Source of the DNA: Pterobdella sp. o SKG-2022
Lineage: Eukaryota; Annelida; Clitellata; Hirudinida; Piscicolidae
DNA: 64,000 bases
Assembly: GCA_964035795.1 (NCBI GenBank)
Contig: OZ038324.1
Span: 8,568,878-8,632,877 of the forward strand
Direction of reading: 5' to 3'
Positions 52,600 through 64,000 of this stretch are shown in pieces. The position numbers and the translations under genes are program-made. How positions within the stretch are numbered: the stretch's first letter is position 1; each line of letters begins with the position of its first letter. Below the pieces are notes generated by a model that saw nothing but the letters and a program-made list of their open reading frames with translations, did no database searches and was not told the origin of the DNA.

Positions 52600-55500
52600 A
52601 TGCCTACTCGAAAAAAGCTTTCTGCTTGTACAAAAAAAGCAGTTTTGAATCATTCTCTTTTGGATTATTTTGAAACTGGTTAGTTTTCAAGTTTTTATTA
52701 AACGTTTTAAAGGTTATAAAACGCTTATTTATTGTTTCGACCCAATTTTATCCAGCTGAAGAAACTCTGAAACCTTTGAAGAGTGAGGCGGCAAAAGGAT
52801 TGAATGGCGAAACAAGACCAAAGCTGAAATGCCTTGAAAATCTAGAATCGAAAAATTCTGCAACTACAGATACTTTTCAAAAGTGTTCACCTGATTTTTT
52901 CACGATGTCAAAAAATTTGCCATCAAACAACAAAATAGTAGAACCCACCCCAACAATAGAAAAAACCCAACAAAATATCCATCTTGATAAAATTGCAAAA
53001 CATTTAGATAAACCATCTGACATCATTGATAAACCTCCACTCAAACTCACCAATGGTTTCTCAAGGTTTTTAAACTTTTTCAATCAATTTGTTTTATAAT
53101 TATAATCTTTCAATGGTTTAACAACACAAAAATGTGCATTTGTTAATTGAGATTAGTTTTATTTTTTTTTTTCTATTTTGTTCCTTGTCTCATCTATACC
53201 TAACCAAACCTTTCCATTTATTATTTAGATAATTTTTCAATATGACTTAATTAAATGCATTTCTATTGTCTGCCTTTGTTGATAGAATCGATCTCAAAAA
53301 TATTCATTATTGCTTTTAATACTTTTATTCTAGTTTGAGTTATTTTTCATTTTTTAAATAATTAATTTTTTTGTAAGAAAATTTCATCTAAATGTGATTA
53401 TTTATATTATGGAAGTTTAAAAAATTATTTCAGTTAGAACACCTATTTATGTATGCATTTCTTAACATCATTTTGATCAATTTTTTATAATATATACATA
53501 AACTATTAGTTATAGAACCATCAATTAACTATACAGCAACAGAGAAACAAATAAATCAAAAGGAAAAAATAAAAAAGCCATTAGAAAAACTAACAAAAAA
53601 ACTTTGGTGAAGTCCAATAAGAATCAAAGAAAGCTATTTGAAACATCTTGTATTACAAATAAGTCAGTTACATCATACTCAACAAAAGCAACAATGTTAT
53701 CTTCACCCACAACAACTGAATCATCTACAACCAAACTAAAAACACCTATACTATCAGAAAAACCAACATTATCACAAGATCAACAGACTCCAACAGAGAA
53801 AAAAACATCACAAAAATCATCACCAACACCTCAAACACCTTCGCAAAAATCACCATCTACACCAAAACCACTTTCTCAACATCAATTAACAACAACATCT
53901 TCACAACCATCATTAAACGCATCTTCACAACCATCATTAAACACATCTTCACAACCATCATTAAACACATCTTCACAACCATCATTAAACACATCTTCAC
54001 AACCATCAACCCTCACCAAACAACTGCCTCATAAAGCCTTATCACCACAAAACCCACAATTGCAAACAAAGATAGAGCAATTTTTCAAAGTGAGACGCAG
54101 CTCTCGAGTTTACACCAGTCATCAAATCAAAGTTTGTATGTTTTTTCCATTCAAATAATATTAACATCTAAAAAAACAAAAAAAATTGTAGTGAAAAGCT
54201 CTACTCTCTGTAAAGGGAGATGATCGATAAACAAGATTTAATTGATTTAATTTATTTTCGATTTTGCTGAGTTTAAATAATAATCAAAACAGTTTAGTTT
54301 TTTAAAAACTCTGAACTATAAACTGGCTCATGAAAAGCTTTATAAACTTATAAATTATGCTTCACTAATAGTTTTCCATTTTGAATACATTGCCATTAGG
54401 CTTGGATGATTGTAGATTTAACTTAAATTATTTTCGTTAATATTGTTGTTGTTGTTGGTGTTATTATTTTTTTTATTGTTATAATTTTTATTTTTATTCT
54501 ATGTATCTTGTAGAAGTTGGAGATAGAGCAGCTGGAGAGCTTGATAGAAAATGCCATTCATGAAGTTGATCAGAGTCACCTTGAGGTGCTTTTTCCAACA
54601 ATAATAACAACAAAACATAACTTGAAAATATTAATTCAGAATAGTTATAAAAATAAAAAAAATATTCAACAATAACCAAAAAAACTACAATGTTCCGTAA
54701 TTGCAATGGAAATAGAAACTGACATTAAAGTTTTAAACAAATAAAAGAAATGCTAAATGTATTTAACACAACGTTGGTTCAAATCATAACGGAATTGGAC
54801 TAATAAATGAATGATTGAAGGTGGTGGACACGGGGGAGAAAGGGAGGGGAGTGGTTGCTGCCAGGGGTTTCAGGAAAGGGGAGTTTGTGGTTGAATATGC
54901 TGGGGATCTGCTCTCTGTTAGTTGTTATTATTATTAATTATTCAGGTTTTTTGTGTTGTTTATTTCATTCATTGGTTATAATGTATTTTAAGTATTCATT
55001 TTTTAGTTAATGAATAAGTTTTTATAATAGTGCACTTTAATTCTAAGGGGAAATCTAGCTATCAATCGTTTTTTTGCCATATCTCCAATTCTTTTTGTTT
55101 AATAACTTATTTTGAATGATAATTCATTTGAAAATAAAAACCATGGACAAAATTCTTTACACCAACTAACCCAAACAATGTTTCTGTGGTGGTATAGGTA
55201 AAGGAAGCGAAGGATAGGGAAGAGGAGTATAAGGCCAGCGATAATGTCGGGTGCTATATGTACTATTTCAAGCATAACAACAAGCATCACTGGTTAGGCT
55301 TGAATCATTATAATCAATAAAATACTGGTGTTTCTTATAATCACACTCCTTTTTGAAGGCCTCATAAGACAAAAGCAATAATATTGAAAAGATTTTTCAA
55401 CACTAATACTTTTTATTATAAAGTACAAAGCTTTTCATTAACCATGTAACATTTTCATGTCTGCATACTTGTTATTGCACAATCTGATAAGAGGCAGGTT

Positions 55501-55935
55501 TGTTTTTTATGCTAGGGATAATACGGATGAAAATGATCGTACAGTATTGATGCCACGAGGGAAAGTGGCAGACTAGGCAGGCTTCTGAACCACAGCAGGT
55601 CTAACCCCAACTGTTGCACCAAGGTTGAAAGTTTTGTTAATTAGATAACTTCAAGATTATTGGTATTATATACACTCATAATTATTTCGTTATGATGTTG
55701 TGAAACTACTGCTGAGAATGCAAGGGAAAAATGATGATGAACGTTTATGATATGTATTATATATTTAATATAAATAATATTATGCCATATGATACCAAAG
55801 GTTCGTGAGGTGAAAGGAACGCCACGTTTGACGTTAGTAACGAAAAGGGCGGTGTGCAAAGGAGAGGAGCTTTTGTACGATTATGGAGACAGGTCAAAGG
55901 CTGCCTTACTCAACCATCCTTGGCTTGCTTATTGA
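52600..55935 (+). CDS. KMT5A: Histone H4 lysine-20 monomethyltransferase (SET8/PR-Set7)
   Basis: It transfers one methyl group from S-adenosylmethionine to histone H4 Lys20, affecting chromatin compaction, mitosis and origin licensing. Eight exons: 52600-52678, 52756-53065, 53537-54131, 54514-54585, 54821-54916, 55198-55292, 55545-55623 and 55810-55935, giving 483 residues (human about 352-393). The first 300 residues are Lys/Ser/Thr-rich and disordered, with five SSQPSLNT-type repeats. QTKIEQFF (306-313) followed by KVRRSSR is a PIP box next to the conserved basic VRRSSR. The SET domain has KGRGVVAARGF, GEFVVEYAGDL, VGCYMYYF, CIDATRESGRLGRLLNHSR (Asn431-His432), and EELLYDYGDRSKA with the catalytic-region Tyr465/Tyr467. 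It ends HPWLAY, matching the family terminus. All family hallmarks are intact. Confidence 0.96.
53893..54005. repeat. 24-base coding minisatellite in KMT5A
   Basis: About four to five copies of a 24-base unit (TCTTCACAACCATCATTAAA plus four bases) code for SSQPSLNT in the disordered N-terminal half of KMT5A. Confidence 0.93.
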
Positions 55936-56762
55936 TACATCTTTTTGAGTCTACGTAATATAATAATGTTGATGTATGGATATTTCTATAGATATATCTA
56001 CGTCGAGTGGGTATGGCAGCAAATTTTGAATGCTGTGTTGTTCATGGACTTGTTGCTGTCTGCTCGATGTATTTAAGTGTTTTTATTTAATAATGTTATT
56101 TTTGAACTGCGCAACTTTATTGCATGTTTAAATACATTCGTTTCTTTACTTTATAAAGTTCGAAGATGTGGCGTTCTTGAGAAATGAAAATCTAGTGTAA
56201 ATTTGTATGTTGTTAGTAATTTTTATAAATGCTTTTTTGGCGTTTTTCAATTCCAATCGGAGTTGAATTTTCAAGATAAAAGTCAGAATAAGTTTTGTAG
56301 TTTTATAATATCGAAAAGAATTGTTTTAGAAAAGCCGAAAGTAATATATTTTTTGCTTTGATTTGTACCAGGTCAAAGTATTTAGAGTGGGTGAGTAACT
56401 TAAAGTGACTCCATTGCTATTAGCGATTGAAGAAAAGTGTTTTGAAAAAAAAAATACAAATTCGATTATTTTGGCTTTTAATTACCTGAAAATCATCAAT
56501 TATGCTTTGAACTGATCTTTTCCATTCATACTAAAAGAATGAATTGAAAAAGTCGATTATTTGAGCAATAATATTTATCAAATAACAATATATACTTTTT
56601 TACTTATTTTGCTACACACAACATTAAGATTGTTTTTTACGAGATTCATCTATGTTGGATAGTTCAATGCTGTTTTCAAGATCGTCCGCAAATTTAATTC
56701 CATATTTACTTTAATGCAGACTTAGGTTATCGGTTCAGTGAAAATTTAATTTTATTTATAAA

Positions 56763-57889
56763 ATGTTTCTGGATTTCTCTCGAAATCTTTTAAAACGGTG
56801 TTCTTCAGGTGGAGTATAATTTCATCTTGATTTAATTTGAAATAATTTTTCTAAAATTAAATTACAGATTTAGTGAAAAATGTCAGAAACTATCAAATGA
56901 ATATTCCACCCATCAAAAAAATACAATTACCAGATAAATACCCTGAAAGTAAGCATAAAATATGATGCCCACCAACACCTATTACATAAAACCATCATCA
57001 CGTTAAAACTCCACAGAGATAGAATATCCTGAAAAGAGGAAATTGAAATTAATGGAAAAAACACCACCACCTTTGATGGGAAACAAGGTTAATAGATTTT
57101 TAAAGAAGATTACCATGATTTATTAATTCAACTTGTTGTTATTTGGTAGAATTCAAAACTATTACCAAAATAATAAAAAAAGTGAAGAAAAACTCATTGA
57201 TTGCAGGTAAGGAAGATGTCCAAAAGACTGATAGACATCCGAGGTCCTGAGGAAACCATTACATTTCTGCTTCATAAGCAGTTTGGAATTAGGGTATTTT
57301 GTTATGATTTTTGATTAAATTATTATTTTTGTATATATTATTTGTTTCATTAAATTGTTATTAACAAAGGCAAAAGGAGGAGGTCAATTAAGATTTGAAA
57401 ACTTTGAAATGATTCGCAATGGAATCAACAAAAAGATGGATGATAAAAGGTAATTTTTTTCATGATCCTTTTTAATGCATTCTATTCTATACATTCATCT
57501 AAACACTCAGATGTTTTGCAATATGGAGGATTGAACCTCCCTGGAAACCAAAAACGAAGAAAGGCCAAGGTCAGAGGATGGGTGGTGGCAAAGGAGCTGT
57601 GGATCATTATGTTACACCTGTGAGGGAAGGAAGGATTGTGGTTGAGTTGGGTGGCAAAATCGGCTACCATGAGGCATACCCCATGCTCAAGAAGGTTGCA
57701 GACAAACTACCATTCAAGGCTGAGGTTGTCACTCAAGATATGCTTGAAACAGAAAAAGAAATGGAAGAAAGATTAAAAAATTCCAATATTAATTCATTGT
57801 CGTTTGAATATGTGTTGAGAAATAAGTTGATGGGCTGTACCACATGGGCCAGCCCTTATGACTTCAAGTGGTTTGGTCGCTACCGTTGA
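56763..57889 (+). CDS. MRPL16: Mitochondrial large ribosomal subunit protein uL16m
   Basis: This is a structural protein of the mitochondrial 39S subunit near the peptidyl-transferase/tRNA region. Six exons: 56763-56808, 56868-56948, 57017-57087, 57207-57293, 57370-57449 and 57511-57889, giving 247 residues (human 251). The N-terminus MFLDFSRNLLKRCSS fits a mitochondrial presequence. Family landmarks are DIRGPEE, FGIRAKGGGQLRFENFEMIRN, FAIWRIEPPWKPKTKKG, QRMGGGKGAVDHYVTPV, EGRIVVELGG and LPFKAEVV. The ending ASPYDFKWFGRYR matches the animal uL16m C-terminus. A poly(A) signal AATAAA follows at 57,917. The next gene, IF1, starts 245 bases downstream. Confidence 0.96.
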
Positions 57890-57916
57890 TTTATCATTTT
57901 TTATTTTGGTTTTATC

Positions 57917-57922
57917 AATAAA
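57917..57922 (+). terminator. Poly(A) signal AATAAA of MRPL16
   Basis: It lies 28 bases after the MRPL16 stop codon. It is followed by AT-rich DNA before the IF1 start at 58,135. Confidence 0.6.
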
Positions 57923-58134
57923 TTTATAATTTTATGTTTAAACTTTATAAAAGTAAAAATTAATTAAAATATACGAATTTTTACCAAAAAATTTATCTAT
58001 ATAAAATAATTTACTTCGCCGGCATTAAATTTGAAAAATTCAAAACTTTATCTGAGAATTCGAGACTTACGTTAACTTTTACCATCCCTTGAATTCACGA
58101 AAGATTTTGCGACCTTCTTTGACTTTGCATCGAA

Positions 58135-59623
58135 ATGTATAAAATATTTCGTCTTTCTTCCATTAAAAGATCACTTGTGCAGTGAGATTTCAATTTTTTA
58201 ACACTTAAGTTTTAACAGTGCTCAAGTTAAAGAACGCGTCTAGTCTCATTTTTTATATAAAGTTTATATTAATGCGAACAAAAAAAAGTTTAAATAAAGT
58301 ATCAAATATTTTTATTTCCACTATAAATATGAATTTATCAATTTTTTATTTCATTCAAAATCTTTAGTAAATTATAGCCTAACGAAATAACACTTGCCAA
58401 CAAATTTATTTTTAAGCTACACCCTCATTTTATCATTACAGATTACCAAGGTATATGTCAGATGAAAGCCAAGCTCCAGGCTTGGGCAGTGGAGCTGGCC
58501 ATGTTCGTTTTTGAACTCTATTTATATTTCCATCCTTACTCCACCCACCATGAAAATTGCATCAAGAGACCAAAATATATTTTTTTTTGATATTATGTAT
58601 TTTTTCTTTAATTTAAAATTATTTTGAAAATCAAATTAACTGTTTATATGTTTAAACAGTTAAACTCAAAATATTTTTTTGCAGGGGGGAGGTAGTGGGG
58701 GCACCATAAGGTTGATAATTTAATTATCTTTTTTAATAGTATAGATTATAAATTTAATTTTTTGGTTTTTTCTCATGTTTTTCAAGTTTAGTTTTTTGAA
58801 TTATTATTTTTCCAATGAAGTTTAATTCTTTTTTAAATAACAATAATCATTCTTGTATTAAATTTAGCTCTTTTCAAGGTGTTACTGACTTTTCTCCTAT
58901 AATATTAACAGAAATAAAATTTATTTTTTCTTTTATACATTAGTTTTATGTTATTATCATTAAAAGGGAAGCAGGAGGAGCTTTTGGAAAAAGAGAGGCT
59001 GCCATGGAAGAAGAATATTTCAGAAGATTGGTGTGTCTTCATAATAGCATTTTTCTTAATTTTTGTACAAAATTACAATCAAATTAATTTATCTATATTT
59101 ATAACCCCAAAGTTGCTATACAACTACAATCCCCATAAATGTGTATATAACTCAAGGACTGTATAAAGTCTAAGCCATAATCCCACAGAGCTCCCAGCAG
59201 TTGGAGACATTGAAAAGGTCTCTGCACGATGAGATCAAGTACCACAATGATGAAATTGCTGATCATCAGGTTAGTGGGGATGGTGGGATTTAATGGGGTT
59301 TTAGTTGTGTGGTTTGGTTGTATGTTGTGATTTTGTCTTTGTAGTGTTTTTTTTTTGTATTGTGGGACTTTTTGATGATCTTTTGTTTTGGTTGTGTGGT
59401 TTGGATGAAGTATAGTGTGGTGTAATAGAAGTGGAGAAGGTTGTTTGAGGGGGTGTAGTTGAGTTTGAGCATGATCCAGCACCGATTTGTGCCATTGAGT
59501 TTATGTTGGTTCTTGCTAGAACTACATAACATCAATCACAATGGCGTTCCAATCATTATAACCACACAGAAAGCTATTGAAAGGCATAAGAATAAGCTGG
59601 CTGAACTAAAGAAACTTAGTTGA
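58135..59623 (+). CDS. ATP5IF1: Mitochondrial ATP synthase inhibitory factor 1 (IF1)
   Basis: IF1 is a small matrix protein that blocks ATP hydrolysis by F1-ATPase when the proton gradient collapses. Six exons: 58135-58181, 58442-58502, 58685-58710, 58967-59030, 59189-59269 and 59570-59623, giving 110 residues (human 106). MYKIFRLSSIKRSLVQLPRY is basic and free of acidic residues, a good matrix-targeting sequence. A Gly-rich linker (GLGSGAGHGGGSGG) precedes the core inhibitory segment TIREAGGAFGKREAAMEEEYF, about residues 43-63. The C-terminal coiled coil contains LETLKRSLHDEIKYHNDEIA and QKAIERHKNKLAELKK, with histidines where pH sensing is expected. The first exon was chosen because its donor (GTGAGA) and phase join exactly. 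A poly(A) signal follows at 59,716. Confidence 0.95.
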
Positions 59624-59715
59624 TGAGGAGGAGGAAGATGAGGATTATATTATAAATTGTGATAAATTATTTCTCTCATCATTGGCTTTTATTATAACAT
59701 CTTGGAGTTCACATC

Positions 59716-59721
59716 AATAAA
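59716..59721 (+). terminator. Poly(A) signal AATAAA of IF1
   Basis: AATAAA lies about 93 bases past the IF1 stop codon. It is the first canonical hexamer after the gene. Confidence 0.55.
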
Positions 59722-59774
59722 AAGTTTGATTTGGTGGTGAATTTAATGAAAATAGTTAAACTATATATTAGTCG

Positions 59775-59940
59775 GCCCGTATAGCTCAGAGGTAGAGCAT
59801 AAGACGAATTATCTTAAGTTATCGGACTCGATCCTGCGTGGGTTGACAATTAGCACTCCGCAGTGTGTTTTCACTACATTAAAATTGTAGCAAGCGATTT
59901 GATGTATGAGAAAAGCGCTTCATAATTGCATTTGTCGATA
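59775..59940 (+). mobile_element. tRNA-derived SINE-like element or tRNA pseudogene
   Basis: TAGCTCAGAGGTAGAGC is a perfect RNA polymerase III A box and tRNA D arm. A five-base anticodon stem TAAGA/TCTTA follows, but the loop CGAATTA lacks the universal T33. The T arm (GGACTCGATCC) resembles a B box with a disrupted stem. The acceptor stem pairs only partly (GCCCGTA with GCGTGGGT). It therefore looks like a degenerate tRNA head rather than a working tRNA. A tail with AGCGCTTCATAATTGCATTTG may be the SINE body. Confidence 0.5.
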
Positions 59941-62900
59941 GATTAATGTACCAGCTACAAAGCATTAGTTTAGTAATTGAAAACTTACGTTCTGCTTACG
60001 AAAAGCTTCGGTATTGAATCTTGTATAATATTTAAGTTGAGGTATAACTATTAGTATACTTGAAAAAAGTGATACAATAATGGCGAATATAAAACAATAC
60101 TGAGAGAAACAAACACAAAGCATTCAGTTGGGCTACAAGTTATACATTAGAAGTCAATCAGCTTTTCGTAAGGCTAGCTTGCATTATTAAGTAATCTAAC
60201 AGATCAATCAGCTTTGTTTAAAAAACTTCATTGACGTTGAAATTGTTTTTAAGATGTACACACAGTATTTCGTTAATTTTCAAGTCTTTTTTTCAAAGTA
60301 AAAAGCACTCAGCCAGTGTATCTAGTCCAGACAGTGCTAAAGTATATATTACATGGGCTTTTTTTGAAATATTCAAACGCACCTTCATTCAATATTAGAA
60401 TCGTAACATTTAAGTTAACTTTTCTTTTTAATTATCCTACTCCTAGTTCACTTTCATTTGAGAATCACACCTCTCAGTTGACTTTTAATTAGCTTCTTTC
60501 GCGATCGTAAGTATAAAGAGCTTTTAAAGCTTCTCAAAACACAAACCTACGAAAACATTAAATTTGTGGTACACAAACAATCAAAATCCATTATGGTGAT
60601 GACTCATATCTTTGTGAAAACTATCAATTTTGCAACCAAGACTGAACTTTGGATCGATATGGTGGTCAACTTAGCACTTATTTGTAAATAAAATTCAACA
60701 AAATAATCTAGCATCTATAAATAGCTTTTAAATAATCACGTGATTAGTGAAGATTGTTGATTACTTCATAGTTCCATCCATGCAATATTGTGAACTTCCG
60801 AGTTTCCGATATTCAATTAGTTATACAACACAGAGATATTCATTTAAAAAAAATAATTTCCTCAAATTTATGAAAAAAAACATAAATATAGAGTTAATAA
60901 ACTGTTATGCAGAACCTTTAAAGACATAAATATATCAGCGAAATGTAGAAAAGCATACCGTGAGGATTAGATAAATAGAACTTTCTCATTTTTACAGAAA
61001 TCTCTTAATAATCTTAAAGATTTTTTATGCGCAGATTCATCAGCTTAAATCTATACATTAATCCGCAGTTTGCATCGAATTACAGGCCTAGATTGATAAG
61101 ATGCTTCTGTTATATTATTAATAACTAAGATCTTATCTCGATAACGTAGTTTTTTGTTGCCTTGATAAGCACGTTAGTTCTGTTATCTTTTTGTGAATTT
61201 CTTTTTAGTAATGGACTCTTTCGTGTAATGATTTTGATTCTGTTGAAATAATAACAATAAGCTGAGAATAATAAAAATAATAATAATAATAACAGTCTAG
61301 GTATTATAATGATGATGTGATATAATGTCTCGAGGCATATTCTTGCTTCGTGGAGTTTATTATTTGAGTTGTAAAGTTAGTAATAATGAGGATTATTTGT
61401 TTTTTAAGTGAAAAATTCCAAAATTCATCTTAATCATTTTTTTATCATCATCGTTTTCTACTTTTTCACCATTATTCTCATCATTTTCATGATCAGTATC
61501 ACCACCACTATCATCATCATCATCTTTCTCATTCTCCTCTTCTTCTCCATCATCATCATCCTCTTCTCCATCCTCCTCATGCTCATCAACAGTATCATCT
61601 CTATGTTGTTTGCTTTACAGAATGATTCCGTGATAATATAACAAAGACCTCTTACACAAAAAAAATAATAACAACAATCGTTTTTTTTTTATTTCATGAA
61701 GATATTTTTTTATTTTGATTAAATATTCAATTTTAATCAAAACCTTGATTTGGAAACCATAGACACGCCCTTGAATGTGAATAAATTAGTTGAAAACTTC
61801 AGTATTTGATCTCTTAATGATCTGTCTAAGGATTTTTTTTCATTTCATTATTATTATTATTATTTTTAATTTTTTATTCTTATTGTTACCGTTATTTTAT
61901 TCCTATTACTTTTCTTCTTTTTAAAAATTCATTTATTATGAACATTCACTTTTATTTGTATTATTTGGTTAGTATTTATTTATTTATATTCATGAGTATT
62001 AATATTACTCTCATAATTATTCAAAATAATTTCACGGATTATTCAAATTACTCTCCACAAACTTTAAAGTCAGCAAGTTTCATTTATTTGTTTATTTGAT
62101 TTTATTTTTATTACTCGCTTTTTTTGGCATCTACTTTTTAAATAATATTTTTTATTTAACTGTCATTAATTAACATTTTATTCTATTTATGTTCCTATTC
62201 AAAATAGTTTTTTCTTTTTAAATATTTTATAAATAACCAATATGATAGAATAAAAAATCTCAATTTTTCTTTAAAATAGAATAACCAATCAGAAAAAATA
62301 TCTGAAATTAATATTCAACAACCTTCATGTGTTTATTCTTGCGCGCGGTTTAATGTTTATATATGTGATGCTCTTTCTATATATAAGATCTTCAGCTTAA
62401 CCTTCCCACTACCTGGAAATAAAACTTGCTTAAGTCTTTATTATTATTACCCAAAGTTTTTAGTTTGTAATTCTTATTAGAAATAACTGGTTACATAAAT
62501 CTGGGTATATTAAATTCATAAACTTTGAAATGATTTTTCGTTAAATACAGGTATAAACCTGATTGTTATGTGGTTCAAAACGATTCTTGTTCGATAAATT
62601 GGGTTATAACTGATACGTGTGATATGAAAAAGTAGATCTATTCAGTAATTAATTTAAAATTATTCAGTTATGACTGGAACTGATTATGAACGATAGAAAA
62701 TTTCGTTATGAAAAACTAATATTCACAAAAAGAGCTTGTTAGGACAAAGATATGAATACATCAATAAAAATAATACTATCAGCAAAACAATAATAATTAT
62801 TATAAATTAATTATAAAAATAATAATAATAACAACAGTAGTAAAAAGTAAAAACTTGTTTACGCATGGCCTTTTCATCCATCCGTATGCTAGCCCATGTG

Positions 62901-63846
62901 GAGTTAGGGCATAATTGCAAGGAACAATAAAAATAATAATTCAGTAATCAATAATAATAAAAATAATAACAATCAAAATACTTTTATCTTTTTAATGGCA
63001 TACAAGGGTAATGAGATAAAATTAAATGCTTGATAGAAACAAATGTGACAAGCTTGTTACTGATATATAATCAATACTTGCAACTGGAGATTTGCTCAAC
63101 ACAAGATGTGAAGTGATGGATGGAGGAGAAAAAAGAAAATGAACAATGTATCAATGAGAATGAAAGGAAGGATCAAAATGGTTTACTTTTAATCGCGAGC
63201 ATAATGGGTCTTTTTTGAAGGATTGAGAATAATATAAATAATAATGAACACGGTTATAAATAAAAATAATTTTAAAAATAATAATTAAAGATATAATAGC
63301 ATAAAAGCAATAAATAAAGAATCAAAATAAAAGTAGTGGTCATAAAATTATAAGTGGACAAACAAGGTACGTCTGCGTGTTTGTGTGCGTGCGCGTGTGG
63401 GTTTGTTTGTTCGGGAAGGGTTTTTTAAACATTGGAAAATTCCTATTTAAAACTCTTTTCTATGTTTGAAAAGATTTTTGAACAAATAGAATGGGTGATA
63501 TAACAAGTTTGTTGGAAGCGTCAACATGAGATCAAGGGCAATCCCATCGGACGATGTTAATATGTCAAAATAATTGAAAGATCGAAAGAAAAATGTTAAA
63601 AATAGTCATAAACAAAATATAATTAAGTGAAAAGTAAATGACGTGAAAAAATATAAAAAATATTGGAAAAAATAATAAAGTTTAAAAATAACAAGATTAA
63701 TAAAAACAAAAAGTAATAATAATAATGAAAACAATAAAAATAATAAAATAAATATAATAAACAATGATAAAACTAATATGCCTGTCAGCTTTATGTTTGT
63801 GTTAACTCTGCCTCTACATATATTAACTTTCTCCTCAAAAAAAAAA
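59941..63846. other. AT-rich intergenic sequence with scattered short repeats
   Basis: No supported gene. It contains AAT/ATT and CATC runs near 61,260-61,290 and 61,440-61,600. A degenerate copy of the GCTAGC repeat family lies near 62,866-62,905. There is no splice-bounded coding frame that I recognise. Confidence 0.55.
62866..62905 (-). repeat. Dispersed repeat copy D (degenerate)
   Basis: TTTTCATCCATCCGTATGCTAGCCCATGTGG resembles the inverted TTTCCATGCTAGCATGGG core but with several substitutions. Confidence 0.4.
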
Positions 63847-64000
63847 AAAAAAATAAAAATATTAATAAAAAAAAAACAAAAATAAAAATATTAATAAAAA
63901 AAAAAACAAAAATAAAAATATTAATAAAAAAAATAACAAAAATAAAAATATTAATAAAAAAAATAACAAAAATAAAAATATTAATAAAAAAAATAACAAT
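63847..64000. repeat. 30-base AT-rich tandem repeat, continuing past the window
   Basis: After a poly-A run, CAAAAATAAAAATATTAATA recurs at 63,877, 63,907, 63,937 and 63,967, a period of 30 bases, and starts again at the window edge. Confidence 0.92.

Noticed and set aside
59775..59845. Functional tRNA gene
   Set aside because: T33 is missing, and the T arm and acceptor stem do not pair properly.

Overview
This window is animal nuclear DNA. It is strongly AT-rich and full of microsatellites and CATC/GGATG minisatellites. Its genes are split by short GT-AG introns. I reconstructed eight multi-exon protein genes exon by exon; in each the summed exon lengths divide by three and the joins keep frame. 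Protein resemblance is to ordinary bilaterian orthologues, and the Prospero homeo-prospero domain is closer to the protostome form than to vertebrate PROX1. A dispersed repeat with a GCTAGCATGGGTTGG core and a GGACGTTAAACGATGATGATG tail, which I associate with molluscs and especially cephalopods, suggests a lophotrochozoan, possibly a mollusc. That taxonomic call is an inference.

Layout. Positions 1-15,600 are gene-poor: AT-rich sequence, trinucleotide arrays, a large CATC array, fold-back elements and one decayed LINE fragment. ORC2 lies on the minus strand at 15,628-18,925, with a promoter-like motif cluster at 19.67-19.82 kb. Positions 19-23.9 kb are intergenic repeats. prospero is on the minus strand at 23,907-35,751, with six coding exons and introns holding long microsatellites and a few non-repetitive islands that may be regulatory. 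Positions 35.8-40.8 kb are mostly non-coding but hold a candidate bidirectional promoter with two unrecognised candidate first exons near 38.6-39.15 kb. A complete 16-exon copine is on the minus strand at 40,864-45,153. A tight plus-strand array follows: ORC5 (46,136-49,776), WDR83/MORG1 (49,900-51,894), KMT5A/SET8 (52,600-55,935), MRPL16 (56,763-57,889) and the mitochondrial ATPase inhibitor IF1 (58,135-59,623). From 59.7 kb to the end there is a degenerate tRNA-derived element and AT-rich intergenic repeats.

Functionally, ORC2 and ORC5 are two subunits of one origin recognition complex. KMT5A makes H4K20me1, which is tied to origin licensing, so three replication-licensing genes sit within about 40 kb. 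MRPL16 and IF1 are adjacent mitochondrial genes. The most distinctive observations are a U12-type AT-AC intron at the start of the prospero homeodomain, the very compact ORC5-to-IF1 array, a PIP-box-like motif in KMT5A, and a proline/tyrosine-rich C-terminal extension on the copine.
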